From: Haemaphysalis longicornis
Lineage: Eukaryota; Arthropoda; Arachnida; Ixodida; Ixodidae
Direction of reading: 5' to 3'
Assembly (NCBI GenBank): GCA_013339765.2
Contig: CM023448.1
Location: 29,464,242-29,528,241 of the forward strand
DNA length: 64,000 nt
How positions within the stretch are numbered: position 1 is the first letter of the stretch; the number at the start of each line of letters is the position of its first letter. Positions 44,256-55,879 of this stretch are shown here, one piece after another. A program made the translations under genes and the position numbers. Under the pieces are notes generated by a model. The model did not search any database. It saw only the letters and a program-made list of their open reading frames with translations, and was not told the DNA's origin.

Positions 44256-44446
44256 GCACCTTTGGTGCAAAATAGGACTACGTCAATTAAAAAAAAACAT
44301 GTAAAGGAATAAGAAGCCCGCAATTCACTTTTTTAGCTGGGGACCAAGTTTTTAAATATCGCTTTCATCTCGCATGCACACAAAAGTATGTTGCCGCACT
44401 ACTGTATGGTCATGATTGCCAGCATTTTTTGGAGGACACATACGGC

Positions 44447-45624
44447 TAGGCTTGTGCGAATAGTAATATTTTAGTTCAAAGCGAATTCGAAGCAAATAGT
44501 CCTTGGGTTCGAATACTTTCGAAGCGAATTCTATTAGCTGTCAGGTGTCACTGAGCTTCCGGGCCTGGCAGGACCTTCATAAAAGGTTCTATACAGTGGA
44601 ATCTTGACGATACGCTTCTGGGTGATATGAATTTTGGGATAATATGAATTTCTAATAGTACCACTGAAATTGGATTGTTTGCAATAGGAAAAATTTCGGT
44701 TCTTACGAACGGACCTGCGCGGCCCGGCAGATGATAGGACCGAGCCGGCGAGGCGCCCGAACGCTGAGCAAGCAAGCAAAGGCGACGTACGGGCTTTCTG
44801 GCCCCTCTTTGTTGCTCATTCCCCAGGAACAGCCGGGCTGTTGTTTTCTGCTTGCGAAAACGCGCCGCCCACGTCACAGGCATGCTGACGCTGCCGCAGA
44901 ACTACTCGCACGCTGTACGCGGCGCGGCCGGCGGCGGCAACATGGTGTCGGCGTCAGCCGCAAAGTGGCATCGGGAGCTCGAGCAACCGCTTTAAAGCGC
45001 TCTCTAAAATGCCGCTCAAGGCACGCACGAAGTTGCTCGTGTGGTTAAAAAGCTTATAATGTGGGTGAAAAAGGTACTATAAAACATCATCCGCGCTGCT
45101 AGTAAAAGCGCCCATGCAATATCTGCCGGGGTGGTAAGCCTAAACATCTCTGGCAGAGCCAGCCAGCTGTCTCGAGCGCTTCGAAACTGCCGCCATGAGC
45201 GCGCGCCTCCCCATTCGCGCTAGTCCAAGTCGTCAAGCTCCTACCACTGCGCGCGTGACGGGACTCATTCTGAGAGAGGCAGAAGCTGCCGCGCACGTGA
45301 AATCGTCGACGCGGGGGTCGAAAAATCGCACGCTCAACACCGACGCACCCGAATCACGTGCAAAAACGTGCCATGCGGGTCACGCTTAAGAAGGCTACAA
45401 CAATGTTCCGAATGTGGCTTAGCTTGCCTCGCTCCACATGTAGTCAAGATGCAGGCCTGATGTCAATGGCAATGTGGCTCGCCAAACGAAACTGAAACTT
45501 GAACGCAGTTTTGGTATTCATTCACCCCGAATACTTTGAAACATTTAAATTCGAGTCGAAGCGAATTCGAATACTGTTATATTCGTTCGAATATTCGAAG
45601 CCCCCGAATATTTGCACAAGACTA
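44447..45624. mobile_element. hAT-type MITE with 8-bp target duplication
   Basis: CATACGGC is duplicated exactly at 44439-44446 and 45625-45632. The termini are TAGGCTTGTGCGAATA and, as the complement of the right end, TAGTCTTGTGCAAATA. An 8-bp duplication with TAG-type ends is the hAT signature. Subterminal sequence is rich in TTCGAA motifs on both sides. No transposase is encoded. The segment at about 44592-44720 has CAGTGGAATCTTGACGATAC and repeated GATATGAATT, like a Tigger end, so a further nested fragment is possible. Confidence 0.88.
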
Positions 45625-45742
45625 CATACGGCTCATAGATCTAAAAATTTTGATTTAAAAGTCCTAGGGCGTTATCAGCAAACAAAACCGTTTCTCATTA
45701 TGGTGCTTTTTGGATAAAGAAATCGCTTTTCTGTCCCTTTAA

Positions 45743-46552
45743 GTCTTTCTGAATATGGAAGGCACTCAGAGGTCTGGGTAAAAACTATATGCTTGTCAAT
45801 ATCATATGTGGCTACGTTTGTTACATCTTCCAGTGTTTTTCAAGCTACTGGTACCTTTTACATTTCTATTTTTAGAGGAGGTCACTCCACCGCATTTCCT
45901 CAACCAGGTTTGTTAAGCTTAGGAAAGTAACTTGGTGTTTTAAACCAGGTCTCCTCACAGAATTGATGTTTTACAAGAAACAGCAATGCAACCATTGCAA
46001 CATACCCGTTGTGGCAAGAATGTGGGTCACGGGAGTAGGTGCGAAGAATAGCCTTTTTTTTTGCCGCAAGGACTTCACCACATGGTAAGACAGACAATTT
46101 CTCCTGGACACCAACTTGGCCATTGTCAACATCCAGAACTGAAACAATCAAATGTAGAGGCAGCTGAGGCAATGAATATAAAAACTCTCAGACAAGTGCT
46201 ACACTTGTGTGCACCCATCGTCATTTTCCTACAAGTTAGACTTGGTTATGCCACAGCATTTTTAAATGCTTCGGGAAAGTTTTGTTGATGCAGCGATTTA
46301 TCCTCATGCTGTGCTAACCTTGAAAATGATCAAAAGGTGACAGTAAATGCTTGCATTGTCTAGAAAGAAATGTTCAAAAAATGGGATTGTACAAATTATC
46401 AAATGAAATTTCGATGAAAAATGTACCTTTAGAACGTTTGCGTTACATGCGAACATGCTTAATTTTGCTATGTGTAAGTTTGCCCCAAAATATTTCCTTC
46501 AAAGGCAGTGTACTGTATTGAATTACGTTGTAGTTACATTAAACTGTGACAT
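45743..46552. other. Unassigned sequence
   Basis: A minus-strand frame of about 90 codons at 46172-45900 matches no family I know. No terminal repeats were found between the TTAA element and the Foldback-like element. Confidence 0.45.
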
Positions 46553-47037
46553 TTTGTAAAAGGCTGTGTCTAGCGTTCCGTCCAGACGGAACGACAACTG
46601 TCACTAAAGTGCCGTCCAGAGGAAACACAACTCGCGTTGAGAGCAGCCTTTCTTGATTTTTACCTAACCGGCCACATCGCTACCGCTCACTGACTAGCCA
46701 GAATCACTGATAATTATTAATCATTGTTAATAAGTACAGATGATACAGATCCGGACGGATCTCAAAGCTGCCACCCGACGCCCGCTTCACAATATTTCAG
46801 CGAGAGCAGTCAGTCTTGATTTAACCTAACCGGCCAAACCGACTTCTGCTCCTGACTAGCCAGAGTCACTGTAATTATTAATCACTGGTAATAATTACAG
46901 AGATCGGGCGTAACTGGTCGATGGCTACGTCGGCATTGGCTCCAGTGAGCGGGAGCGGTTCGGCCGCTCTGAGTAAAAACCAAGACCGACTGCTCTCATC
47001 GTGTGAATTGCAAAGCGGGCGTGAAGCATACAGGGGA

Positions 47038-48780
47038 GACAGCTGAATCAGATTTGGGAGCAGTTTTTGGAGCAGCAAAACCTCGATTTTGGAGCAGAAG
47101 AACCTTGATTTGGAGCAGAACGACATTTATTGTCACCTTAGGAGCCTAAAAAATCAAATTTTTGGCAACTCGGGGGGTGGGGGGAGTGCACTTTTGAACG
47201 TACATAACACTGAAACAGCCTTTCAATAAAGGTTTTTCTACCAGAGTATCACAAGGTACGAACTGCAATACCCTTTTGCAAACTATTTTTAATTCTTAGG
47301 CTCTATGCCTAGATAGCATGGTCGCCGCTGAAAATATCGAATTGAAAAACTAAGCAATCGTATGGCCTTTTTGTTATCATGTGAATTCTGATTATTATTT
47401 TTGTAATCCCAGACTCGGCTTTACACACAAGTGTAAAGCCACGGCAAAAGTTGCGCAAAGTGAGGTGACAGTCGCCGCACCGCACCAGCCCTCCCATTTC
47501 AATCCCCAAGGTGCACGTTCACTACAAACGTAATGTGAACAACATTGGTATGTTTAGCCACCTTCCATTTGGCATTAAATTTGACTTCACGTGGATGAAC
47601 CATTCTCACTAGCGCGCAATAATAGTCCGTCCCGCTACCGGACACTGCTTGCACATTTTGCGGCGATGTAGCCTGCGCCGCCACTTTTGCAGTGTCGATC
47701 ATTCCATTCCTGCCGCTCGCAAGCTCGCTGTCAAAGGCAGCAATAACTCAGCGTTTTATAACACCGCGAAGAATCCAAAATATCACTTCAAGCACGCGCA
47801 CTGCGCCTCACACTCAAGGCTGAAACACGGCGAATTCCCGTCTTCAGGGGTGAGACAGCTGAATCAGATTTGGGAGCAGTTTTTGGAGCAGCAAAACTTT
47901 GATTTGGAGCAGTTAGCTACATTTATTATGTCACCTTAGGAGCCTAAAAAAATAAAAATTTTGACTACTCGGGGAGGGGGGGAGGAGGGGGAGTGCACAC
48001 TTTTTAATCGGTTTGAACGTACATAAAACACTGAAACAGTCTTTCAATACACTTTTTTGTACCAGAGTATCACAAGGTATGAACTGCATTTTACAAACCA
48101 TTTAAAAATTTTTAGGCATTATGCATAGATAGCGTGGAGTGCTGTGGGATAGCGTGGAGTGCTGTCACTACAATCATAATTTGAGCCATGTTTAGCCACC
48201 TCCCTTTAGGCATTAAATTTCACTTTAAGGTAGATGAACCATTACTACTAGCATAGGCTTGTGCACAGGGGGCGCAGGGGGGGGGGGCATCTGAAGGGGG
48301 GCGCCAAATTGGCCCATATTTTGCCAATGTAACACATTAAAGTAAAAATTTCTGCTCAGAAAATATTTTTATGTGTTTGCAATTCCATCCATGAAATAAA
48401 AATTTTATAACTATCCCTCTTTGCACTGCGTTCAGACCGCTAGCCCTTCAGTGGGAAGATGTTCTGAGTTGCTGTGGGGGGCGGCAAGCGGTAAGGCTTT
48501 GCACCCCCTAATCGAGAACTCTGCAGCCCGCCTATGACTACTAGCGTGTAATATTAGCCCGTCTCGCTGTAGGACACTGCATGAACATTTTGCGGCGATG
48601 TAGCCTGCGCCGCCACTTCTTCAGTGTCGATCGTCCATTCCCGCCGCTCGCAAGCTCGCTGTCAAAGGCAGCAATAACTCAGCATTTTATAACACCGCAA
48701 GGGGTCCGAAATTACACTTCAAGCCCACACCGCGCCTCACAGTCAAGGCCGAAACATGGCAAATTCGTGGGCACCAGGTC
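47038..48780. repeat. Two large tandem blocks in the Foldback-like element
   Basis: The block beginning GACAGCTGAATCAGATTTGG occurs at 47038 and 47853. A second marker, TTTTGCGGCGATGTAGCCTG, occurs at 47656 and 48588. The two units therefore have lengths of about 815 and 930 bp; the second carries extra G-rich sequence near 48265-48300 and around 48400-48530. Each unit has a G-run tract (47165-47187 and 47970-47997). Confidence 0.82.
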
Positions 48781-48806
48781 GTTTTTGATGAACTCCCGTC
48801 TCTCGA

Positions 48807-50090
48807 GTCGCGCAACTTCCCCGCAACAGATCAAACGACTAAATGTAAATCCAGCCACCCCCATAACCAAAAACACAGTACGAATCGGCGAAGAGCACTC
48901 TGCCTGAACCACGAGCAACTGCTTCGCCCGGCGGCCATGCTTTCTAATCTTCACCACAAGAAGATGGCGGCGCCCAGTAATGTCGTTCCGGAGATACGGC
49001 GCTCCGAAAATTGCCGTTGTTTCATGCAACTTGCAAATCAGTTTGTCGCCTCAGTACACATAAGTATTTTTTCTACAGGTATTTGAAATGGTTTTTGATG
49101 GGAAAACTTTAAAAACGCCCAGAATATAACATGTCCAACCCTACATTGTGGCTTTCGAAAAAACTATCTCAGGGACAATTTTATGCGGGTTTTTTATTCC
49201 ATGATCAATCAAACCCCATTACCTTGGGGCGCTGGAAAATTATGCCGTCAGTAAGCATTTTTTTCTCGCTTGCAACCTGACGGGAGCATTAAATCCTTAG
49301 CTCTCAAAACTGTTTCGGAGCAGTTTGGTTGGCAATTTTTTGCAATTTTCAAACTTTTGGAGCAGCTTGGCGCAGGAAAACAAATTCGTATTAAAACTGC
49401 GCAATATGCACAGCTGTCTCACCCCTGCGTCTTTGGAGTCGCGCAACTTCCGGCAACAGATCAAGCGACTAAACGTAAACGCAGCCATCCCCATAACCAA
49501 AACCACGGTACAAATCGGCGTGAACGAGCAATGGCTTCGCAGGGCAGCCATGTTTTCCAATCTTCACCACACCAAGATGGCGGCGCCCAGAAATGTCGTT
49601 CTGGAGCACAACCGTCCAAAGCCGGTCGTGTTCGAAAGATACGGGGCTCCGGAAATCGCCGTTTTTTTTCTTCAACTTGCACCAGTGGTTTGCCGCCTCA
49701 CTACACAAGTATTTTTTCTATAGGACTTCGCAATGGTTTTCGATGGGAAAACTTTAAAAATGCACAGAATATAACACGTGCAACCCTACATTGCGACTTT
49801 CGAAAAAACTAATGTCGGGGACAATTTTATGGGTTTTTGTATTGCATGATTAATCAATTCAACCTTTACAAACAGCATCACCTTGGGGGTGGAGGAAAAT
49901 TATGCCGTGAGTAAGCATTTTTCCCCACTGAAACTCACGGAAGCGTTAAAATCCTTGGCTCTCAGACTGTTTTGGCGCACTTTGGCGCAGTTATTGCAAT
50001 TTTCGAGCTTTCGGAGCAGCCTGGCGCAGGAAAACACTTTTGTATCAAAACTGCGCAATATGCGCAGCTGTCTCAGCCCTGAGTATATCT
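48807..50090. repeat. Two tandem blocks of about 631 bp in the other arm
   Basis: GTCGCGCAACTTCC starts units at 48807 and 49438. Both contain GCCACCCCCATAACCAAAA-like, AAGATGGCGGCGCCCAG and GGGAAAACTTTAAAAA blocks. Each ends in a segment with TTGGAGCAGC or TTTCGGAGCAGC and CAGCTGTCTCA; CAGCTGTCTC is the reverse complement of the GAGACAGCTG that starts the left-hand blocks. The two arms are thus partly inverted relative to each other. Confidence 0.8.
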
Positions 50091-50329
50091 ATTACAAAAC
50101 GCTAACCACGACAGCAAAAAAAAAAAAAAAAGTTCCAAGAATCGAACCAGTGACTACAGCGTCCGTAGACAGCGGCGGAACTGCTACACCAAATCCCAGG
50201 ACGAGAAATGGCGGCTAACCGGCTGGTTTTGATTTGGCGTTCAGTCTGGACGGAACTTTAGCTGTTTTTAGCGTTCCGTCTGGACGACACTTCCTTTGTA
50301 AAATGGGGCTTGTAGGGTGATGATCTTAG

Positions 50330-50575
50330 CCACTGCCTCAATACACTGGCCCCCCTAACGAACCCCTTGATCTACCAATCCTTGAAGCAGAAGTGAGGGC
50401 AGTCCTACATGACCTCCGACTGCAGTCAGCTCCTGGTGGTGACCGCATTACCAATAAAATGCTCCGTAATTTAGATGATCCGTAATTTAGACCGTAATAC
50501 TGATCTGTTTAACGCTTACAGAGAAGCTACGAGATGGACTGCATCGAGACTCAAAACAGAAGCGCAAATTTAAAC
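50330..50575 (+). pseudogene. LINE fragment, early RT region
   Basis: The reading encodes PILEAEVRAVLHDLRLQSAP followed by GGDRITNKMLRNLDD (about 50370-50480), the first conserved region of RNase H-bearing tick LINEs. A small duplication of GTAATTTAGA follows near 50467-50495. The remainder is too decayed to place. This fragment belongs to the same broad LINE lineage as LINEs A to D. Confidence 0.72.
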
Positions 50576-51186
50576 TGGCATGACTTAACAAATACCAATG
50601 GCTCAATTATTCTGCTTTATGTGTGGGCTAATCCTGCCATGTTCGTGTAATTTTCGCTCTTAACAGCGCTGTTCTTGTGCGTGATGTCTGTGTTTATGGT
50701 TGATATTTGTTGAAATTATTGCTAGTGATATAACCCATTCTTGTATGCATAATTCATAGCCTCTAGTTTTTTTTGAAGATAAGACCTGCGCTACACATAA
50801 CACAAGTGCAAAGATTCGATGTATACTGCACAGAATGAGCTCCGTTGGCCTTACACTGGAAGCTACTGTACGGGGGTTCGATGCCTATAGTCTAACCATT
50901 TTCTTTTGCATTTTGGACAAGAGCAACTAAACCTCATTCTAGCCGCCTAAGTCATTTAATGCGGATGTCACACTCATCCTATCCTACTCCACACGTTGAA
51001 ATAAACCAACAAATCACATGAAACTATGGCCATTTAATGCAATGCCTGCACAAGGTTCCTGTACATGCAATGTACATACGTCCCGTATCACAGGCACAGA
51101 TTTGTACCACGCGGTCTGCAGATTTTCGTCCAGTTACAACTTCACCTGGCACAAATAACAATCAACACAATTATCACGAGAGAACC
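50576..51186. other. Unassigned sequence
   Basis: No coding sequence or repeat structure is recognised. Confidence 0.45.
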
Positions 51187-51190
51187 TTAA

Positions 51191-51978
51191 AGGGGTTGCA
51201 TGAAGACAAAATACGGACGTTTTCAATTTGACAGAACTAGTGTTCGGTAAATCACACAGCTCTGTTCCAATCACAGACGTTTTTTCAACTGAAGCAATGC
51301 AACAAATGTTAAAAATTTTCAAATTTAGCGCTGCAGTGACGTAATATAGGCAGGAGTAATTATACACACATATATATATATATATATCTAGGCTAGCACT
51401 AAAAAGTAGTTATGAGTGTGTTAAATGCACGTTAGAATTCAAATGATAAGATCAATGGAGGCCCCTCTACAATCGCGCAATCATGTTCCTTGGAGGTGAC
51501 TTAGGTCGTTGGGCGCCAGTCGTACAAAGCAGGATCCTGTGATGTCATAATGAAATAGCCGCCGGCGCAGGCAGAAAGAAGCTCTTTTGCCTGCGCCACT
51601 CGCCCATGTTGTTGACTTGTAAATTCGGCCATGTTGATCCGTCGTATCAGAGATCAGACGTCTCCAGCTCGGTTGTAGGGCGAGTCTCATCATGGTGCCA
51701 ATTTTGTAGCTTTATCTGACCCTTTGCGAGCCCGCTCAATGCCAACATGTTGTGCAGACGAGGGGGAACTGTGATTGGCTTTTTCCCAAAACGTCACTTC
51801 ACAAGATCACAAGGAGAAAAGCCTTGGTGATACCGTAACTTCATTTTTTTCCTTTTTGTCAATATCGAGCAATGGAATGGGTCCACAATGGAATGGGTCC
51901 ACATTGTTTGTTAATAAAGCTTCCAAAGTTACAAGTACCACACAACACAATATTTTTTGAAAACCTCTTCATGACCCT
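51191..51978. mobile_element. AGGAGCC-family element, diverged copy
   Basis: TTAA (51187-51190) precedes AGGGGTTGCATGAAGACAAA; the right end, read as complement, is AGGGTCATGAAGAGGTTTTC, followed by TGAA (51979-51982), a one-base change from TTAA. The 788-bp body includes a (TA)n stretch at about 51367-51387. The family assignment rests on the shared CATGAAGA core after AGG. Confidence 0.68.
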
Positions 51979-51982
51979 TGAA

Positions 51983-52690
51983 GTTTAAAACCATACATAG
52001 CAGGAAACACTGACTGCACTAAAATTTCTGGCAAAATAAAAATTGTTTCTTGTAAGAGTACAGACTAAAAGAGCGACAACAGAAAACACTGCTGTTTAAA
52101 CAGGAATGCAAGCTATGGAAACGAATTGTAAAGGATGTCATTTTTGGAACCAAAACAAAAAATGTGGCCATTACTGGTGGCTCGGCGTGATGCAGGTGCT
52201 GAAATGAAAGCGGGCCTGACACTACTGGTGACCGCTCACAGCCCCCACCAAATGTGCGTGGTAGTGTCAGCTTTTCGCACTGTTATTGCCACAGATGAAC
52301 TTCCACCAACAATTCACCAAAGCTAGTGGAGTTAGGCATGATTTCAACATTGTGCTGCTATATCACGATGCACTAAATTCATAAAGCAAATAACTATTTA
52401 CTTCTGTTTGCTGCTTTCACTAGGAACATCTGCCATTGAGAACCAATTAGTTTCAAGTAAACTAAATCTAACGCAAACAAAGTAAATACTTTCTTCATGA
52501 GTGAAAAAATATTGTAACTGATCGTTTAGAAGACGAGCAGTTCTGTCAGCTTTCAGTCTTCGAAAGACGACCAAGCTGATCTTTGTGTGGATATATTCGT
52601 TACCATGAGCAGGCTTATTTTGGTTCACTTCGCAAATGTGAAAGTCGTCTTGCAAACGGTTATAGAAACCCCTAGAACTTTATGGTTATA
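51983..52690. other. Unassigned, possible repeat shared with 55520-55720
   Basis: The stretch from about 52010 (GACTGCACTAAAATTT, then AACAGGAATGCAA, GATGTCATTTT and GGCCATTACTGGTGGCTCGG) resembles 55525-55700 (AACTGCACTTAAATTT, AACAGGAACGCAC, GATGAAAATGGC and GCCGCCATTAATAGTGGCTGG). This is likely one old repeat family. No ends are established. Confidence 0.4.
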
Positions 52691-52693
52691 CGT

Positions 52694-53330
52694 TGTAGGG
52701 ACGCAGCCCCGACGTGCGCCCATGGAGGGCGATTACAGTGCAGCGAGTGCCCGTCGGAAACCGATAATGGCGTCAGTGCGTCATGCGCCCGTGCGCGCGT
52801 GTGCAATGAACAGTAAGCCACAATGAACACGTGTAGGCCGCATAAAACCCGGAACATGCACACAACCAACCGAGGGGCTTAAAAGCGGCGCTCACAAGAG
52901 CAGCAGGGGGAGTGCGCACCGGGGGACACGCGAGAGCAGCTGCAGCCGCGGGCGGCGCGACGAGCCACAACCATGACGCCCGGACAGCGAGGAGCAACCA
53001 GCGTCCGTGGTGGACGCCCTTCACCTGACGTCGGCACATCTGACTGAAGACGTCGTCGTGAGTGTACAGCCCCATGCTGTAACTTTCTGGACAAGCAGGG
53101 ATTACACTGCCCCAATGTTTTCTTTACGCGCTTTATGCGCTTGCTTGCTGTGCCCTCCTTGTAGTGCCTCCCAACTTTTTCTTCGTTGTTTCCATCTTGG
53201 TTTTCCCGGAATAAACCAGTGATTTGTTCTCATGCGGATCGGCGTTACTTCGTCAGGCGGGTTCGGGCTCGCGAACTGTTTAGGCTCGAAGAGGGTTCCT
53301 TCTATATGTCTTAAAGTATTTGATGAGGTC
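52694..53330 (+). other. Possible solo LTR
   Basis: The stretch starts TGTAGGGACGCAG and has a CTTAAAAG TATA-like site near 52879. A GC-rich leader and CAGCAGGGGGAGTG follow, then a polyadenylation signal AATAAA at 53210-53215 and GTGATTTGTTCTC about 10 bp after it. This order (promoter, start region, poly(A) site) is LTR-like. A matching second copy, a primer site and an exact target duplication are all missing, so the boundaries are guesses. Confidence 0.3.
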
Positions 53331-53422
53331 AAAGGGGTACGGGGGATTGAGCCATCCCAAATAAAGTCACTCTAAAGCACGAGACATGGGGTCTTGGTGA
53401 GTGCCGACAAATGGAATCTTGA

Positions 53423-53597
53423 TTGATTGATTGATTGTAGGGTTTAATGGGCCGATGCAACAAAGGCGATGAGGCGTGCCGTAGTGAGAGCTCCGGATTA
53501 ATTTTGACCACCTGGGGATCTTTAACGTGCGCCGAAATCTCGTACACACGGGCATTTTTGCTTTTCGCCTCCACAAAAAAAGCGGCCGCCGCACCCG
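53423..53597 (-). mobile_element. tRNA-derived SINE, truncated copy
   Basis: This shares with 30328-30572 the blocks GGGTTTAA, GCTCCGGATTAATTTTGACC, CACCTGGGGATCTTTA and TTTTTGCTTTTCGCCTCCA. On the minus strand it ends in the tail CAATCAATCAATCA. The tRNA-like head is absent, so it is 5'-truncated, as expected from incomplete reverse transcription. Confidence 0.85.
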
Positions 53598-55879
53598 CAG
53601 AATGGCATCTGCTTTGCCTTGCCAAAGAACGGTCGACCTGTCCGAGGCCCCTTTCTTTCTTTCGCCCTGACACAGCGCCCTACAACCTCAACAAAGATTT
53701 TTCCCGTTCTTTGTTTTTTTGCATTGTATGATAAGGAAATAATGCCTGTAAGAAACTTTGTGACCAAAAATACTGACTGCGGGGTAGCAGGCTGTGTCAA
53801 GTGGCTCAATGATAACAGAACAAGAGTATTGTTTGCCTTAGAAAGACTTAGTTATGTAGAGTTCAGAGAACAACACCTGTTGGCTTCTTTTTTCGAAGTA
53901 ATCACGATTTTTTGAAGGGATTGGAATTTTACATATGGCACAAAAAAAGCAGTGAATGGGCTGTGCCCAATCCACTGAAGTTACCTCAGTACCCAGCAAG
54001 GCTTTGGAGCTCCTTGCCTGGTAAGCAGACATGAATACCATTGGCCAATACTTTACCACGGCTCTGACAGCTGTTTCAAGGTATTTTTCTTCAAAATTTC
54101 AATATACCACCCAATAAACAAACCAGTTAAAAAAGTCTGCATGAAGAGAAGAAACAAAGGCACAGTGCGACAATGCAGCACAGAAACCCCCCAAACACAT
54201 ACGTGTGTTCGGCAGCGTGCCATGCCAAACGCTACGAAAGCACGAGCCCCACAGAACAGGTTCCTCTTCTCCGTCACAGGCCACTTGGAAGTTCTTTCAA
54301 GACTTTTTGTCAGGTGACATCACCTCCATGGAGCTACTTCTAATGGCAGTCTTTGTTTCAGTGGACTTTGTTTCCTCTTTTTGTGCAGTCTTTTTCCACT
54401 GGCATGTAAATTGGGCGATCCTGAACCAACATGTGCAGACTTCCACCTTGTTCAAAATACCCCAAAAGTTGGCTCCAGCTTATGTTTGGGGGTGGACATG
54501 GTAACGCCTCTCACTGCCATTATAAATGGTCAAGCTGCCCCGGGCGATATTGCACAAAGGCTACCTTCGAGCTACAAGACAGTATTGTAGACATCTACAA
54601 CAAAATTTAGAGCACCAGATATCATTTCATATATGCTAACTATGCCGGCACAATCATCCTTAGACTTACAGAAAAACTGCAGCCTTTGCAACATGAGCAC
54701 AACAGCTCTGTTACTACACCACTGAGGAGCATAATGACCGATAGCTTTGTTCATTAATGTAGTTCAAATATTCACATTTAAAAATCCTTCATGGACTCAC
54801 ATTATCATCAAGCGTATGGTATAGGCACCTTACAGAAAACTACCTTCCAAATGCACATTACAATAAAACAATTTTCCATTTTGTTGACCGCTGCACACCG
54901 AGCAGTTTAGTTGCATAAGTGAAAGCAATGAAAGATTCAAACCTGAAAATTCCTCCATTGTTTGGGGAACATTGGCTGATGAGCACTGTGAAAGCACACT
55001 GGGTACCTGACAAGAAAAAGCACATTCAGCAATGCATACAAGCAGGAAGTTAAACAAAATAGAGACGGTACCTGTGGCCCTGGTAGTAATGTGCGCTTGT
55101 GTGCTTCGGCTGTGGGATACATGTTTGCTGCACGCTGCGTCTGCAGATGTTGCCATGAAGCACCTGTTGAGCATCAATGAAGTTGAACGTGGAATGTCCG
55201 CTGTTGGTATTGTGTCTCTTGGAAGAGAAAAACACAGCCACATGTGAAACTCCCACAATAACATTCCATGCCAAGAGCACCAGTAGTAAGTCGATTGCTA
55301 GTTATACATTCCTCAGAAAACAGGCAAGCACACAATTACTTGCCTGATCAACCAGATAATGGGCAAACAGATAAGCTTACTTGGCATGCAAAAAGCCTCA
55401 TGAACCATCCATGCATTCTCCATTCCCTTTTGCACTAGACCGGACTGCAGCACGAATTTCCTTCTTGGTCTCGGACACATCTTGCCATTCCAGGCTACTT
55501 TCTGGTTTTTTAAGCTGCTTGAAGGCCAACTGCACTTAAATTTTTACCAAAAAATAGTCATCAAGTAATGCCTACAAAATAGTATGCATACAAACTGCAA
55601 AGCACTGCGTTTCAAACAGGAACGCACATGATGAAAATGGCTCGTGAAGCCAGAACACAAACAGGCCGCCATTAATAGTGGCTGGACAGGACATAGGTGA
55701 TTGAACAGGAGAGGGCATATTAGTACCGGTAAATGATCACAAAAGCCAGCAGCAAATTTCGTGCGCTAGGTTGCAATATTACATCTTCCACCCGACAATT
55801 TCTGTGGATTTTTTCGACGACCATCATCAAAAGCATGTTTTTCTAGGACACGAAACGTGTTCGGACACTGCATCTTTAG
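53598..55879. other. Gene-free, unassigned sequence
   Basis: Short frames occur on both strands (for example 54205-54504 plus and 55264-54830 minus) but none has a recognised domain. The 55515-55720 part resembles 52010-52200. Confidence 0.4.

Larger units (their letters stand above)
43763..45738. mobile_element. TTAA-flanked element, AGGGACRGA family, with nested hAT
   Basis: TTAA at 43759-43762 and 45739-45742 flanks AGGGACGGACCACCGATTTT on the left and AGGGACAGAAAAGCGATTTC as the complement of the right. Without the nested hAT element the length is about 790 bp. It shares interior blocks with the copy at 5785-6920. Termini starting with AGGG and the TTAA targets suggest a Kolobok-like family; this is inference. 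Confidence 0.8.
46562..50294. mobile_element. Foldback-like element with perfect 9-bp target duplication
   Basis: TTTGTAAAA is duplicated exactly at 46553-46561 and 50295-50303. The termini share GTGTC and GTCCAGACGGAACG in inverted orientation. The left terminal region holds the near-palindrome CGTTCCGTCCAGACGGAACG, and two related copies lie at the right end (near 50240 and 50270-50285). Subterminal 162-bp repeats (TGACTAGCCAG at 46691 and 46853) and longer internal tandem blocks follow. A 9-bp duplication and modular repeat-filled arms are the features of Foldback-type elements. The interior has only short frames of no known domain, so it is non-autonomous. A related, inverted copy occupies 55880-59123. 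Confidence 0.8.

Noticed and set aside
47649..48907. Similar frames beginning MHILRRCSLRRHF and MNILRRCSLRRHF as a duplicated gene
   Set aside because: Their similarity reflects the tandem blocks of the Foldback-like element; there is no evidence of coding constraint.
54205..54590. Two overlapping frames near 54.4 kb as an exon
   Set aside because: There is no domain, no conserved splice phase, and composition is like the surrounding non-coding sequence.
55837..55860. TTTCTAGGACACGAAACG as the far terminus of Foldback copy 2
   Set aside because: Only the first six bases agree with the TTTCTAATT flank and the rest does not match the family end.
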